64,000 nt of DNA from Limonium bicolor (GCA_023374045.1 CM041779.1:301764167-301828166), one strand, 5' to 3'; counted from the first letter of the stretch, positions 22,921-34,770 are shown. A program made the numbers and translations. Notes: generated by a model not told the origin, from the letters alone.

Positions 22921-23771
22921 TCAGGCATCCGTGCTCTGGCCTCTCCCTCTCCGTATTCTCGACTGGAGCCGACCTCTTTGACTACGTCCTCCTCTCCGAA
23001 AGTCCTCGGTGATCCGCACTTCGCACACCCTTGCTGTTTTCTGGCTTCCGGGGATGGATACCAACCTTCCGCCCCTCGTCAAGTATTTGAGCTTGAGATA
23101 ATAGGTGCTACAAACAGCTTCGAAAGCATTGATCCCGGTTGCCCCAAGTAGACGTTGTACCCGGACAGATCTCGCATGATGTACAAGGTTATTTTCTTTC
23201 TCTTCTCCGGTCATCCTTTTGGCCCAACGTCATTGTGACATCGACACTCCTCCGTTGGCCTGAGCTGTGATTCCTCCGATGAACCCTCCGAAAGTAGCAG
23301 TAAATGGTTTGACCTTTTCGTCCGGGATTTCCAGTTTCGGAACGCCGCAAGGGAGATCACATTTGCTCCCGCTCCGCTGTCGACAAGGATGTTTCCTACC
23401 ATCCTATCATTGATTTGAGCCCGAATGACGAGAGGGTCGTTATGGGGATAGTAAACTCCCACCTCGTCTTCCTCCGTGAAGTAGATAGGCGGTAAGGGTT
23501 CCCTTTTTTGGATCTTCTTCTCTGGTAGCTTCTCATGGACCTCGTGCACATGTCTTTTCTTTTCTTTTGCCGTGAATGGCCCCTTTTCTGAGAACAAACC
23601 AGTTATGACCCCAAAATCGAAAGATTTGCTATGGTCTAACTCGGGGTGTTCCTCATTCCTCATGCCACCTCCGTTATGCCCGTAACGAGATCGGTTTTGG
23701 TAGTCGTTGTTATTCTTTTGCTGTTTGGAAGCTTCTTGTCTCTGCTTTTTTCTGTTTCCTCTTTTGCTCAT
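22921..23771 (-). pseudogene. aspartic protease region of the Tat element
   Basis: The frame at 23,771-23,211 contains PPIYFTEEDEVGVYYPHNDP followed by the catalytic ILVDSGAGANVISL (D-S-G). The reading then jumps frame; the downstream part (23,214-22,921) carries GATGINAFEAVCSTYYLKLK, typical of Tat protease-RT linkers. The gag frame overlaps its start by about 60 bases. Confidence 0.85.
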
Positions 23772-24965
23772 CGATTTTGTTCAGTTCTCTTGACAATGTC
23801 ACACAATTGGTCGTCCTGTGGTTGAAGTGCCCGTGGTATTCACAATACGCCAATGTGTTCTCTCCTGAGGCAGGCTTCTTAGGGGGCGGAAGATAGCCTT
23901 CCCTTACCGCGGCTGCGTACCTCCCTGGAGCGATAGTAATAACTTTTGCTCCATACGTCGTCTTGCCTCCAGTATGGGAAGTCATGACTGGATCTTTCCC
24001 ATACGGCCTGTACCTTGCTCCCCAAGGTTTCGAAGCAGACGTCTCCCCATAACTCACGCCAACAGACAGCGCTCCTCCTTGCTTCTTCTCGTGTGCCAGC
24101 CTGAAACTATTGGCCAATTCTTTTGCCTTATTTTCCGCAATCTCCGATTTCAAGAAATCGTGCAGCATTTCTGCTAATTCTCCGTGAGTTTGTGGTGCTT
24201 TGGTAGCAATTTTCCCTGCCAATCTTGGATTTGCCAATCCATTCCCGAAAGCTTTTACCAGTATTTTTTCATCCACATCGTCTACTTCAGCCACTTGCTT
24301 GTGGAAGCGCTCGCTGTACTCCTTCACCGTCTCTCCCCTTCTCTGCCTGCCTGATCCATCAGTTCGATCGTATCTTTCTGGATCTTTTTACTCGCCGCAA
24401 AGTAAAGTTGAAATTCCTCTGTAAGCTGTTTGAAGCTTGAGATGGATTGCGGTTTCCGAGAGGAGATCCAATTTAGAGCTCTTTTAGCGAGCGTTCCCAA
24501 TTGCAGAGGCGCCTGGGAGCTGATTCCTTGAGTGTTCATCGCGAAGATGAACTTCTTGATGTGTTGAGCGGGATCCCCGGTTCCGTCGTACTTCTCTATT
24601 GTCGGAGCGACAAAGAACGGTGGGAGCTTCGCCTTCCAAATATTTTCGGTGAAGGGATACAGCGACATGTCGACGAGGTCTTCCTCTGCATCTTTTGGTG
24701 GTGAATTCTCTTTCCGGCTTTCTTCACTCTTTGATCCGCTCTTCGCTTTCAGGTTCTCAATTACGCTCGCTATTTCGTCGATCTTCTTCTGATGTTCTAG
24801 ATCTCTATCCGCCAGCTCTTGTTGGAACCGTTTGTTGCTTTCAGCGATTTTCTCGTTAACTTCCTACGCAAAACTCCTCATCAGATCGGTAAGGTCTTCC
24901 TTTGAGAACGAGCTTTCTCCGGTTGCAGCCATCTTCCCCTTCCCTTTGCTTGATCGTGGTGCCAT
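23710..24965 (-). pseudogene. gag of the Tat element (one premature stop, one frameshift)
   Basis: gag forms the virus-like particle. The start chosen is the ATG at 24,965 (MAPRSSKGKGKM), which matches the second copy at 26,340. A TAG at 24,864-24,866 replaces a glutamine codon (CAA in the second copy). Open frames then carry the retrotransposon gag domain (FTENIWKAKLPPFF, then ALNWISSRKPQSISSFKQL at about 24,480-24,420). After a shift near 24,325 the frame reads FHKQVAEVDDVDEKILVKAF. The C-terminal CEYHGHFNHRTTNC (about 23,850-23,810) is a zinc knuckle. Confidence 0.9.
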
Positions 24966-25029
24966 GGTCGAACGAGAGACGAGAAACGTGATTCTGTGGA
25001 TTGGATCGCGGTTGTCTTTCGACGTTCGT

Positions 25030-25049
25030 TTCCCACAGACGGCGCCAAA
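25030..25049 (-). promoter_or_regulatory. primer-binding site of the Tat element
   Basis: Directly after the LTR end (...CCATTTCA) on the minus strand comes TTTGGCGCCGTCTGTGGGAA. This primer-site form is common in Tat-lineage elements. A variant (TTTGGCACCG...) follows the LTR at 26,264. Confidence 0.85.
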
Positions 25050-25469
25050 TGAAATGGTAAGGATCTCGTGCTCAGACAGAGGTTGCAAAGAGAGTACCAA
25101 GTGCTGTATTGATTAAAAGCGTGTCCAATTACATAGCTTATGATTCTTATTTATAGGCCCCCTTATAGAGTATAACCGTTTCTGCGGGCCTACTCCACTC
25201 TAGAATATTCTTAAATATACAAGGCTTTCCTATAATTTTACCCTCTTTTGCCAATAATTACTCCCAGTCTCTCGGAGAGAGCCTTGCTTTGCTTCGGAGG
25301 CGATTGTTCTTCCACAGTCTGTCTGAAGTATGGCTCTCTGGTCGCAAGGGCCCGATCGTTAGGGGTCGGAAGGGGACTTGGTCGGAAGGAGACCCTTCTG
25401 TTGTCTCCGCAGGCAGCATGTATCCTCCGCTAGTCTCTTGGTTGTTCCGCGTGGTGGAACCCCACTTCA
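25050..25469 (-). repeat. 5' LTR of the Tat-lineage element
   Basis: 420 bp, paired with 15,041-15,458. On the minus strand it starts TGAAGTGGGG at 25,469 and ends TCA at 25,050, next to the primer site. A minus-strand TATA-like box was not identified with confidence. Confidence 0.93.
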
Positions 25470-25474
25470 TTTTA

Positions 25475-25803
25475 CATGCATGATTTTCATTCCTTACGTG
25501 AATGTTGCTTCCTAATTATGTGCACATGGTTGCATACTTACATGATGAATAATTTCCTGCGATAACACAAATGAATTGGCGGCATTGTATACGTGAATGC
25601 TGAGCATATCTTACACACATGGAGCTGCACTATGCAAGCGTATGTATGTATACCTATAAATAGGGTAGAAGTATATAATGAATTCAACTTACGTGTTTGC
25701 ACCAGAGATAGTAGAGATTAATCTCACTTATGCAACGAGGAACATTCCTTGAGATATAGGATGAAAACATTAAAATGATTAGTCTAAGGTCATAGATGGT
25801 TAA
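25475..25803. other. unassigned spacer between two head-to-head Tat elements
   Basis: The right flank of the Tat insertion. No coding. TATAAATAG at 25,655-25,663 (plus) followed by GAAGTATATAATG suggests a promoter or LTR fragment, but no LTR ends were found. Confidence 0.35.
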
Positions 25804-26264
25804 TGAAGTGGGACGCTATCGGTCAAAATAACTGGGTAACTATCGGGCGCAACAGAAAAACCTCTTACCGGTAGAAATCGCGTAATAACTACTAGGCATA
25901 GTGAGATGATTCCCTAGCGATAATATTGTGTAAACTGACCGGTCCTGACTAAAATGACCGGGCGATTAAAGATAAAGAAAGGAACTACTAGTCTTAAATG
26001 TAAAGGTTAAGGAAGGTATAAAAGAAGGTTATGTGTAAAGTAGGTCCCAGCATGTTGTAGAATATTCTAGAAAAGTAGGGCACACGATCATGTAAGAACG
26101 GTTATGCTTACATCACGATGGGCCTATAAATAAAGGCCTCAGCCATGTAAGAATGTCCATGCTAAATCAATACACTTTGGTCATTCTAATTCTCTGTCTA
26201 TTTGTTATCTTTAGAGCACTGCGAGGAATAGGAGACGGAGTGGAGTCCAAAATTCTTCACTTCA
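25804..26264 (+). repeat. 5' LTR of a second Tat-lineage element
   Basis: 461 bp beginning TGAAGTGGGACG, like the first element's LTR start, and ending CTTCACTTCA. A TTTGGCACCGTCTGTGGGAA primer site follows at 26,265. TATAAATAA at 26,125-26,133 is a likely promoter. It contains several CCGG(T/G) motifs near 25,870-25,970. Sequence between the ends is clearly diverged from the first element. Confidence 0.75.
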
Positions 26265-26339
26265 TTTGGCACCGTCTGTGGGAAAGATCGGTCGAAAGAC
26301 AACCACGGTCCAAATCACAAAATCTTCTTGATTTAGGGA

Positions 26340-27690
26340 ATGGCACCAGGAACCAGATAAGGGAAGGAAAAGGCAGTTGAAGCTGGGGACGATTCCATTT
26401 CAAAGCAAGATCTCCACGATCTGATGAGGAATTTTGCCCAAGATGTAAATGAAAAGATAGCCCAAAGCCACGAAAGGTTCCAGCAAAATCTTAGAGAGAG
26501 GGACTAGGATTATCAGAGAAAGATGGAGGAAATGGCTAGTGTAATCGATAATCTGAAAAGCAAACACGCACCAAAAAGCGGAGAGGGGAGCAGGAAGGGA
26601 AATCACCAGTGACCATCATGGAGGATGAAGATACCATAGATATGACTTTGTATTCCTTCACTGAAAACATCCAAAAGGCTAAGCTACCGCCGTTTGTTGT
26701 GACACCTATGATAGAGAAATACGATAGAACTGGATCGGCGCAACATGTCAAGAAGTTCATCTTTGTGATGAACACTCATGGGATCAATCCTCAGGCCCTC
26801 TATAATCTCTTTCCGGGAACTCTTACAAAGAGCAATTTAAACTGGATCTCCTCCCGAAATCCGCAGTCTATCACGAGTTTCAAGCAACTCACTAAGGAAT
26901 TTCAGCTTTACTTCGCAGCAAAGTAAAAAATCTATAATGATACCATTAAGTTAATGGATATCAGGCAGAGGAAGAGAGAGTTGGTGAAGGAATACAATGA
27001 TCGGTTCCACAAACAAGTAGTAGAGGTGGATGATGTGGATGAAAAGATATTGGTGAAAGCCTTTAGAAATGGGCTAGCTCACCCAAGGTTGGCTTGAAAA
27101 ATCACCACCAAAGCACCAAAATCCCATAAAGAACTCGTAGAGATGTTACACGAGTTCTTAAAATCAGAGATTATTGAGAATAAATCAAAAGTGCTAGCGG
27201 CCAGTTTAAAAAGAACAAGTTAAAAGAAGCCAGGAGGAGGAGGCCTGCCCAGTGGAGCCACTTACGGAGAGACATCAAATTCTAAGGCTTGGGGAGTGAG
27301 GTATAAGCCCTACACCAAGGATTCCTCTAATTTCACTAGTAACAGGTCGATGTTTGGGGCAAGGGCTATCACGATTGCGCCCGGTCGATATGCGGCCGTA
27401 GTCAAGAAAGGATATCTGCCACCACCGAAGAAGCCTACTCAAGAAGAGAATTTGGTGGCACACTACGAGTTCCACAACCACTATAACCATCGAATGACTA
27501 ACTGTGCTACATTGTCAAGGGAATTAAACAGGATTGATGAGCAAAAAACCAAACAGATGAGACAAAAGCAAGAAGCTACCGGGCAACAAAGACCTAATAT
27601 GCGGGCACAGTCAAGAAGCTATTGGACTACATTTTCCTGTGGGGTTAACTACCCACTTACAATTCATGAGAGTCCCAATCTCGTCTGAAG
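26340..27690 (+). pseudogene. gag of the second Tat-lineage element, decayed and truncated
   Basis: ATG at 26,340 (MAPGTR, then a stop). Conserved pieces parallel the first element's gag: DLHDLMRNFAQDVNEKIAQS, FTENIQKAKLPPFVV, NWISSRNPQSITSFKQLTKE, FHKQVVEVDDVDEKILVKAF, APGRYAAVVKKGYLPPPKKP and the knuckle region YEFHNHYNHRMTNC (first Cys lost). Several stops (near 26,358, 26,505, 26,924, 27,098) kill it. After the RELNRIDEQK motif the sequence stops resembling Tat, so protease and pol are absent. Confidence 0.85.
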
Positions 27691-28501
27691 GGCTTATTCA
27701 TACCCGACCTAATAAGCGTCTTCGAGATGGTGATTCATTAAGGTTTACATACCCATCTAACTCAATTTATTACATTTGTGTTGTATAACCACATTGATTC
27801 AGGAGTTGACAATCCCACTGTGCTGATTGTCCTCAATAGGTGAATAAGGCCTATAACGAGATCCGATTATTCTCAAGGCCAATATTAGAACAAAACACTG
27901 ACCCGACTTACTATTGTCTCATTTATGTTCAGTGTATTATCACCTTGGTGGATTGGTTGATTTGTATGCTTTCATGTTGCGTGTTTATAGCTTTATTTAT
28001 AATAATGTAAAATGAATTGCACGTTAATGACCAATTAGTCGGTGTGGCCCGGTAGCTTGCAGGCTACACGTTTTCATCATACTACTGTAGTTTGCTGAGC
28101 CCGTTTGGGCACCCCCATTTCAGGTACTGGATGCTGAGGAGACCCGAACGAGAGTAGGCGGGTTAGATATAAGGTACAGGGTATGCTTTTGTTTTTTTTA
28201 TTATACCTTAGCTAGGTTATACCCTTATTTTTGTATATGGAACTTGCATCTAAAATATGTATATGTTCCAGCACATTGGAAACTCGGAATGTAATCCTTT
28301 TGGATAGGTTTTAATTATGGAAGTTAACCGTAGTGTATTCAGTTAGTCAGACCGTTACATGGAGTTGGTAAGGCCTAGTTAGTCAAGTGGGTGACTAACG
28401 GCGGTAGCACCCGGGAGTTCTTTATTATTTTCCGCTATGATTTCTATTATGTTGGGTGTTGTTAATTACTGTTAAATGTGAATTAGTGGTTGGGTGTTAC
28501 A
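27691..28501 (+). mobile_element. Tekay/Del-like LTR end (solo or truncated)
   Basis: Ends GGTTGGGTGTTACA at 28,501. It carries the full landmark set: CACCCCCATTTCAGGTACTG (28,109-28,128), ACGAGAGTAGGCGGG (28,149-28,163), AGTTAGTCAAGTGGGTGACT then AACGGCGGTAGCACCCGGGA (about 28,378-28,415), and ATTTTCCGCTATGATTTC. No primer site follows, so it is a solo or truncated LTR. The left edge abuts the Tat gag remnant and may be truncated. Confidence 0.6.
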
Positions 28502-29281
28502 CAAACTTGTTTTTAGGCTTAAGTCCTTCATTAAAGCTTAATATTATGTTAAAACCATTAGTTTAAACCACTTACTGTTGGTTTTGGTGAAAGTTGAGTT
28601 TTGAGGTCTTTCCAGGCCTTCTATGGCCAAATTTGACATTAAAAATCAGGGATTTCTATTCTTGAATCTATTTTCATTTTTAAATCTTTAATGGCATTAA
28701 AGGAGTATAAATAAAGGTTTATTAGTGAGTTGAAGACCTAAGGTGACTTAGTGTCTATTTTAGATGAAAGATGAGTCTATATTCTGGCTTTATCTTTGAG
28801 CATTGTTGACTGGTTATTGACTGTGTGCTTCTGTTTGAATGCTATGTGATCCCCTAGACATTGGGGACAACAATAGAGCTTGAGCTAGAGGACAAGAGCA
28901 AGGACCCAAGCTAAGTTGAGGAAAAGGTAAACCTAAATCTACCCATGCGTGTTATATCTGTTCATGATACTACTCCTCGTGTGGTTAAAGGATGTCGAAG
29001 TATCTGTTAGACCTTTGAATGGTCAATGAAGAAAGGTAAAAGGCATGGTAAGATCTTGTGATCAATGCATGAATTTGAAACTATGTGCTTGTGGATTGAT
29101 TGAAGTTACTTGTGTGGAATGTGGATAAGAATATGAAATGAGTGTGGATAAACTGAATACATAAGTGATGCTTGAGAACATGTCCCATTGACACCTCCCT
29201 TGTGAAGTGTGTGAGGAAATTCTTAGGAATGTATCCCATTGACACTTCCTTGTGAAGTGTGTGAAAAAATGCTTGGGAACG
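28502..29281 (+). mobile_element. older LTR-like sequence, left part, split by the Athila insertion
   Basis: No coding. It is contiguous, in the pre-insertion state, with 47,270-48,641. Those parts contain an AATAGGGGGTGTGCACACTT segment also present inverted at 63,040-63,060 inside the Tekay-like LTR at the window end. This suggests the Athila target was itself such an LTR in plus orientation. Confidence 0.4.
29175..29281. repeat. 50-52-bp tandem repeat at the Athila insertion site
   Basis: Units start at 29,175 and 29,227: GAAC/TATGTCCCATTGACAC..., then ...TGTGAAGTGTGTGA and GCTTGG or TTCTTAG. A third unit begins at 29,277 (GAACG) and continues after the insertion at 47,270 (TATCCCATGACACC). 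The target duplication is the first five bases of the third unit. Confidence 0.8.
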
Positions 29282-30482
29282 TGATGCACTGATTATTGAT
29301 ATATCTTTTAGTGCTTAAACCCCTTATCTTTCTTATTTTTTTCCTAAGTTTATGATTATATGATGTTTTTATCTTTGTTAAAGTGAAAATACCTCACACT
29401 CGATTGTTTTGGTGTTTTTATAACTTAGGACATGATCTGGGAGAAATTCGGTACAAATGGGCAAAACTGGGTCACATCCGGACTTACATCCACACCATTG
29501 CCCCGGAAGCGTTGTTCTTGTCCGGCTAACTGACCCGGATAGAGACCCGGATGTGAATAAACTCCCACTCTTCGAAGCTTTCAAGTTTCTGGATGATATG
29601 TCCGACCCTGTAACCCGGACGTGCTTAGAAAGACAGAAAATATTTACGACCACGAGTGCAGCGCCGCGGGATTTCTATTATATTTCATCAGTTTGTTCAA
29701 CCCTACGACTTGCAAATCTTCAGATTAACTAGAGATGATTTCTACACCTTCTTCTCTTATTGTTTCATCTGTTGTTATGCTTGGCTAAGGGAATAAACTC
29801 CGGGGAATGGTGATTGTAAATAGTTAGGTTTTGTAGTTTTATTATCAGTTGACAAGGATTAATCTTGGGTTTGTTTCAGATTATATCTTGTTTGCGCTAT
29901 CAATAAATTTGCTACTTTATTTTTAGCTCTGCGGAACTGTCAAGATCTGATCGGTGATTGATAGATAGGTCATTATAATCTGTTAGTCTATGGAAAGCTT
30001 TTTCTGATTGACGAGTTTAGCGTTCAGATGAGATTTAAATTCTTGCGCTTAATCCTTTTGCACTTGTTGTGATAAATTCATGATTTGATTTATCGTGTTC
30101 TATGCAGGAGAGTTTTATTTGGCTATGATTTAGTCATTTAGAAACTTGTTAGAATTTGCCGAACCCTATTCCCTAATCAACTGGTGATAGAACTGCTTGA
30201 CTTAACTAGGAAAGATAACCTAAACCCGGAGTTCCGTTTCTCTACTATCCTATTCTCATTTACTTTCTTCTTGTTTTCTATTTTATTATTCTACAACTTT
30301 CCCCCAATTTACAGCCTTTTCTAGGATTAGATTTTTTCATTTAGTCCCCTGCTTCGATGCCCCGTCGCTCATATTACTTTACTGCTACGACCGGGAATTA
30401 TTTTACAACCCGTAGGTTTATTTTGTTTATTAATTTCTAGGATTAATTTCATAGTTTTTAATATATCAAAATACTGTTTGCA
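29282..30482 (+). repeat. 5' LTR of the Athila-type element
   Basis: 1,201 bp. It lacks a ~263-bp segment present in the 3' LTR (46,201-46,469), which includes the only TATA-like box seen (ATTTTAAAGG near 46,354). Contains GTCCGGCTAACTGACCCGGA-type motifs at 29,474-29,627. Confidence 0.92.
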
Positions 30483-30485
30483 AAA

Positions 30486-30500
30486 TGGTGTCGTTGCCGA
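30486..30500 (+). promoter_or_regulatory. tRNA-Asp-type primer-binding site
   Basis: TGGTGTCGTTGCCGA, three bases after the LTR. The Athila-type consensus is TGGCGCCGTTGCCGGGG, so there are a few substitutions. It sets orientation and family. Confidence 0.85.
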
Positions 30501-30721
30501 GACTAGATTTCTATCTAGTCCTTAGCCTTGGTTTTTAGTTTATTTTGTTTTTATTTTATTTTTACTTTGTTTTCTTTTCGTTTATTTTATTTATCTATTA
30601 GCTTAATTTTTCTTTAGTTATTTAGTTATTTTCTTTTTTATATATCTTCTCCATTATTTATTTTAGTTCTAATTCCCTTATTTTTTGTTTGTTTCTTTTT
30701 CTCATCTTTTGTAGGTAGTTG

Positions 30722-32131
30722 ATGGTACATACCCGTTCTCGTTGGATACTTACATTGATTTAGATAAGGTTCTGGACCCAGAGAACAAGCGTACCTTTCA
30801 GCGGGCGGACACCAACAAAGGTTTCAAAGGCAATTAGAAATGGCGGCTCTTGTAAATGGTGCTCAGGCGATGAGGCAATTCAATTGACCTGACGCTGTGC
30901 CTAGAAGGAGTCCAGTGGTCCTTCATGTGCTTACACCTGCACTTATAGAGGAGTGGAAGGGGCTGAAGCCTTCTCACTAATCCAAGGTTTCTCTGGAGTT
31001 ACCTAGATGCACCTTTGACGAAACCAATCCTAATGATGCCCTAGATCATGTTAATTGGTTCCTCCTCATATTGATCAGATTGGGTAATCTGAGGGTCTGT
31101 TGGAGTATGTAAGGTTGACTCTTTTCCTCAATACTCTATCTGGAGAAGCGGTGAATTGGTTTTATCGTCTTCTGTCTGATATTATCACGACATGAGAGCA
31201 GATGACTACCAGGTTCTATGATATATTAACCTATTTCTAGAACTATTGACTTGGTAGCTGTTTTGCTTGCTTTTAAACAGACAGAAACTGAGACGATCTG
31301 TGAGGCATGGGATAGATTCAAGGAGATGCTCCACCAGTGCCCATACCATGGCCAAGATTTGACCTGCATATCCATGATGTTCTTCCACGGGCTCCACCAT
31401 ATACATAAGGCTGAGGTACGGTCTGCTTTAGGAGGTGACATTGTCAACAGATCTGGCAGTGACTTCATGGCGGCCATGGAGATCTACATTGAGGAGGTTC
31501 GCCAGTGAGGATCTGAAGGTAGTAGGATTATGTCTGTTGGAGTGAAGGGTGTGCAGAATCTTGATCCTCGGATGGCATACATGGACGAGACCCAGGCACA
31601 ACAGACTACTTTGGTAAGCTCTCTGGTTAAAAGATTTGATCATTTTATGATTACTCTCACAACCATTGCAGCTGGTAAGAGGATGCCTATTAGCTCATCA
31701 GATCCATTTTGTTGTCAATGTGGAGGTACTCATGCTTTTGAGATGTTCTCACAATTGGAGGAGATGAGAACAAGCTGAGGAAGATTACTTTGTGGGGCAG
31801 GGGAATTACCAGCCTTGGAATAAGAACCACATCCCGGCATCCAAATCTTAGGTATGGTAATCCCAACAATGCTTTTAACTCTAACCTTTTGAAGGGCAAT
31901 CAGTAGGGACCACCTGGGTTCGCTCGACCTTCTTATAATCAAGCCTGCCCATAAGGCCAGTTTCAGCAGGGCCATAGTTCATATCAGCCAGTTGCACCTC
32001 AACAACCTGCTAAATCCTCCTCTGATGCAAAGATGGACCAACTTCAAGAATTGATTGCATCCATGGCGAGTACTCAGAAGACTCACACTAAGACGCAAAA
32101 CAATATCAATCAATCTATTGAGACGTAAAAG
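30722..32131 (+). pseudogene. Athila gag, N-terminal part, interrupted by copia
   Basis: The likely start is the ATG at 30,722 (MVHTRSRW). Fragments in several frames match the gag domain: LPRCTFDETNPNDALDHVNW (near 31,000), TICEAWDRFKEMLHQCPYHG (31,296-31,355) and MMFFHGLHHIHKAEVRSALG (31,374-31,433). Later come QTTLVSSLVKRFD and a Cys-rich CCQCGGTHAFE. At least five stops or shifts interrupt it. At 32,132 the copia LTR begins; the gag C-terminus resumes at 38,054. Confidence 0.85.
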
Positions 32132-32959
32132 TGTTGCAGAGATAGTCAGTCACCTCGACGGAGTCACTCGTCCTCGACAAAACACAAAGAACGAGCTTCA
32201 TGCCAAACTACAGAAGGAGTCTGCGCAACTGACGAAGTACCACAGACCCTTTCATGTCGTTGTGGATATTAAGGAATGAACTCGTCAACACTCCAACGCT
32301 CCAACAGTTATATCACTACCCCAGTCGTATCTGAAGTTCGCGGCCAAAGTTAGAATACCACTACCCCAGTCGTATCCGAAGTTCACGACCCAAGTCAGAA
32401 GACGTTTTCCACTAAGTTAGTTCCGACAATTTCGGAACTGACTCCTTCGAGCCGTTGCTCTTAGAACCGGTATAAATAGTCATGTAATATCTAGTTTTCA
32501 GATACGCTTTTAGAGAGAAATATTCCAGAGATTAGAGAGAGAATACCATTATAATTCAGAGAGAGAATTCCTACCAAATTAGTTAGTGCATCTAGATAGA
32601 CTCTTTCTAGGAAGATCCTAGTTTTACTACACTTACCATTGAGCTGATCAGAAAGTGTATTGGGTGAGTGAGTGAAAACCACGTAGTAGATCTCTTCTAC
32701 AGAGTGGGCATTGTAAGTTATTTTGTTTTGCCCAGAAAAAAATAGCTTATTTTGTGTATCTTGTTGAGTTGCTCAGAGTCTTTCTACCTTTCGAGTGTTA
32801 ATCCATTTTTGCTTCACTAAGTCTTTCGCGCACTTAGTTCGATCAATTCGACTAAATGCATCTGTGTTTCAAGTGTTCTCATATACAAAGTTCAATTGAG
32901 TCAAACCACCTCATAGACTAACACCTTGAGTTGGTTTGAGTCAACCGTCCGATCCTACA
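32132..32959 (+). repeat. 5' LTR of the SIRE-like element
   Basis: 828 bp, ends TACA one base plus C before the primer site. TATAAATAG at 32,471-32,479 is a good promoter candidate, followed by TCATGTAATA. Confidence 0.9.
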
Positions 32960-33004
32960 CGTGGTATCAGAGCCTTGTTTAGGCTGACAGTCAATCAACT
33001 AGCA

Positions 33005-34770
33005 ATGGCATACCACTTCACCAATCAAAATAACAAAATGCACTTCGAGCATCCTAGACTCACCTCCACAAACTACGATCATTGGAAAAATGAGATTGAG
33101 AAACACAATGAGTCAGTCAACTCTAAACTTTGGGAGATAGTCACTGGAGGAGATCTCACAGTCAATCTAGATCGATCCACATGGACTGCTACAGATCGCA
33201 AAAGGTATGAGCTAAATCGACAAGCATCCCGCGCAATCTACACTTGCTTGTCCATTCCAGAACAAAGAAGAGTCAAGCACTGTAAGTCTGCAAACGAGAT
33301 ATGGACTCTCCTTCAAGCTACCCATGAAGGAGTCACTGAACTCAAGAAATGCAAAGCTCAAGAACTTCAAATGGACTATGAAATTTTCTGCAAAAACCCG
33401 GTGAGTCTCTTAAAGAAGTGCTTGATCGTTTTTTTTACTAACAACTACTATGCAGGAAGTAAACATTTTACCATATATAGAGAGTGTGTTGCACAAGCTG
33501 CTTGACAGTCTCAAAGAAGAACGGGTAGAGACGGTAATCTCCACCAAAGCATGCAAGGACTTATCCAAATGGAGCTGCCAAGACTTGGGTTCCTATCTAC
33601 AATCTGTAGATAAGTCAAGAAGAACGTTCGAAAGAAGTGTGGTAATACATCTTCTTCTTCTTCCAGTAAAATTACTACTTTGAGTAACCAAGCCTTGCAG
33701 GTTAATTCGACTCAGTACACTGAAGAAGGAGCCTATGTCGCTGATACTCAAATCAGATAAGCTAAGGCCGAGTTGGTGGATATTATTGTTGAAGAAAGTG
33801 AGGCTGAGACTATGGAAGACTTTGTATTCATAGTAAAGAACTTCCGAAAATTCATGCGTAACCAACCAAATCGACAGAGTCGGTCATTCTCAAATACCTC
33901 CAAACAAGTCTTCAACTCTGTCACCTATTTTAACTGCAACAAACCTGGTCATTTCAAGAAGGACTGCCATTACTCAAAAACCAGTATGGAAAATCCCAAG
34001 GGAGGTCACTAATGGTAGTCGTCGGTTGGGCTGACTCAGACTCTGATGATCAAGACACAGAGTCAAGAGGTCAAGTATGCCTCATGGCACATGATCCAAC
34101 TGAGTCCATGATCCTCGACAATGAGGTAACCCGTTCTCATCTTGAGACAGATCTTTATATTATATCTCCTATGGGCTTTATGACTTTAATTGCTAAAATC
34201 TTCTCTAAGACTAACTCCCTAAAGCTAATCTCACCAACAAAATTTCTGAATTAACTGAGGAACTCGGGATCTCAAAGGGTCTCATGTACGCTTTGAGAGA
34301 TGAAGCCGAGGACACAAGACTATATCTTGCTCACTTAGGTTGGACTTACAGGACTTACGGCGCCGTGTTTGATTCCCTTCAAAAGGAACTCGACGACACC
34401 AAGAGTCTTAGTCAATCCAACCAAAGCAAGCAAGAAGAGTCACTCACTCTAATTGACTCTCTCAAATGTGATCTCACTATCTTTACCGATAAATGTTGTT
34501 CCCTTCAAAATGAGTTAAACACTTCCGAACCCAAAGTCATATCTTTAAACTCCTCTGTCAAACATCTCACTCAAAAACTGAAAGAAAAAGAGCATGCACT
34601 CTCTCTCAAACCAGTCAATTTCATCAAACAAGTCACTTCCACCGAATTACCTGAGTGGGCTAACTCTAAAATCAAGGAAGTCAGTCGAGATCATGATGAT
34701 CTTTGCAAAAATGTAGAACAACTCTCTGAAGAGATCATCAATCTGCAATCTGGAGTTGGATCCACTTAAT
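33005..34770 (+). pseudogene. SIRE-like gag (frameshifted, damaged zinc knuckles)
   Basis: ATG at 33,005 (MAYHFTNQNNKM). The copia gag domain reads LTSTNYDHWKNEIEKH, WTATDRKRYELNRQASRAIY and ANEIWTLLQATHEGVTELKK; the frame breaks near 33,395. Knuckle 1 at about 33,930-33,970 (YFNCNKPGHFKKDC) lacks its first Cys. An acidic stretch WADSDSDDQD follows at 34,028. A long Leu/Lys/Glu coiled region (34,284-34,769) follows, as in SIRE gag. Knuckle 2 is in the next entry. Confidence 0.85.

Larger units (their letters stand above)
15041..25469 (-). mobile_element. complete Tat-lineage (Retand-like) Ty3/gypsy retrotransposon
   Basis: Direct repeats 15,041-15,458 and 25,050-25,469 are the LTRs. Both read TG...CA, and the whole is flanked by the 5-bp duplication TTTTA (15,036-15,040 and 25,470-25,474). 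Inside, on the minus strand, come primer site, gag, protease, RT, RNase H, a second archaeal-type RNase H region and integrase. Between integrase and the 3' LTR lies an antisense gene on the plus strand. This order, and the two RNase H regions, are known marks of the Tat lineage. By hand count the LTRs differ at about 11 bases and two single-base indels, so the insertion is fairly young. gag and pol nevertheless contain stops and frameshifts. Confidence 0.92.
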
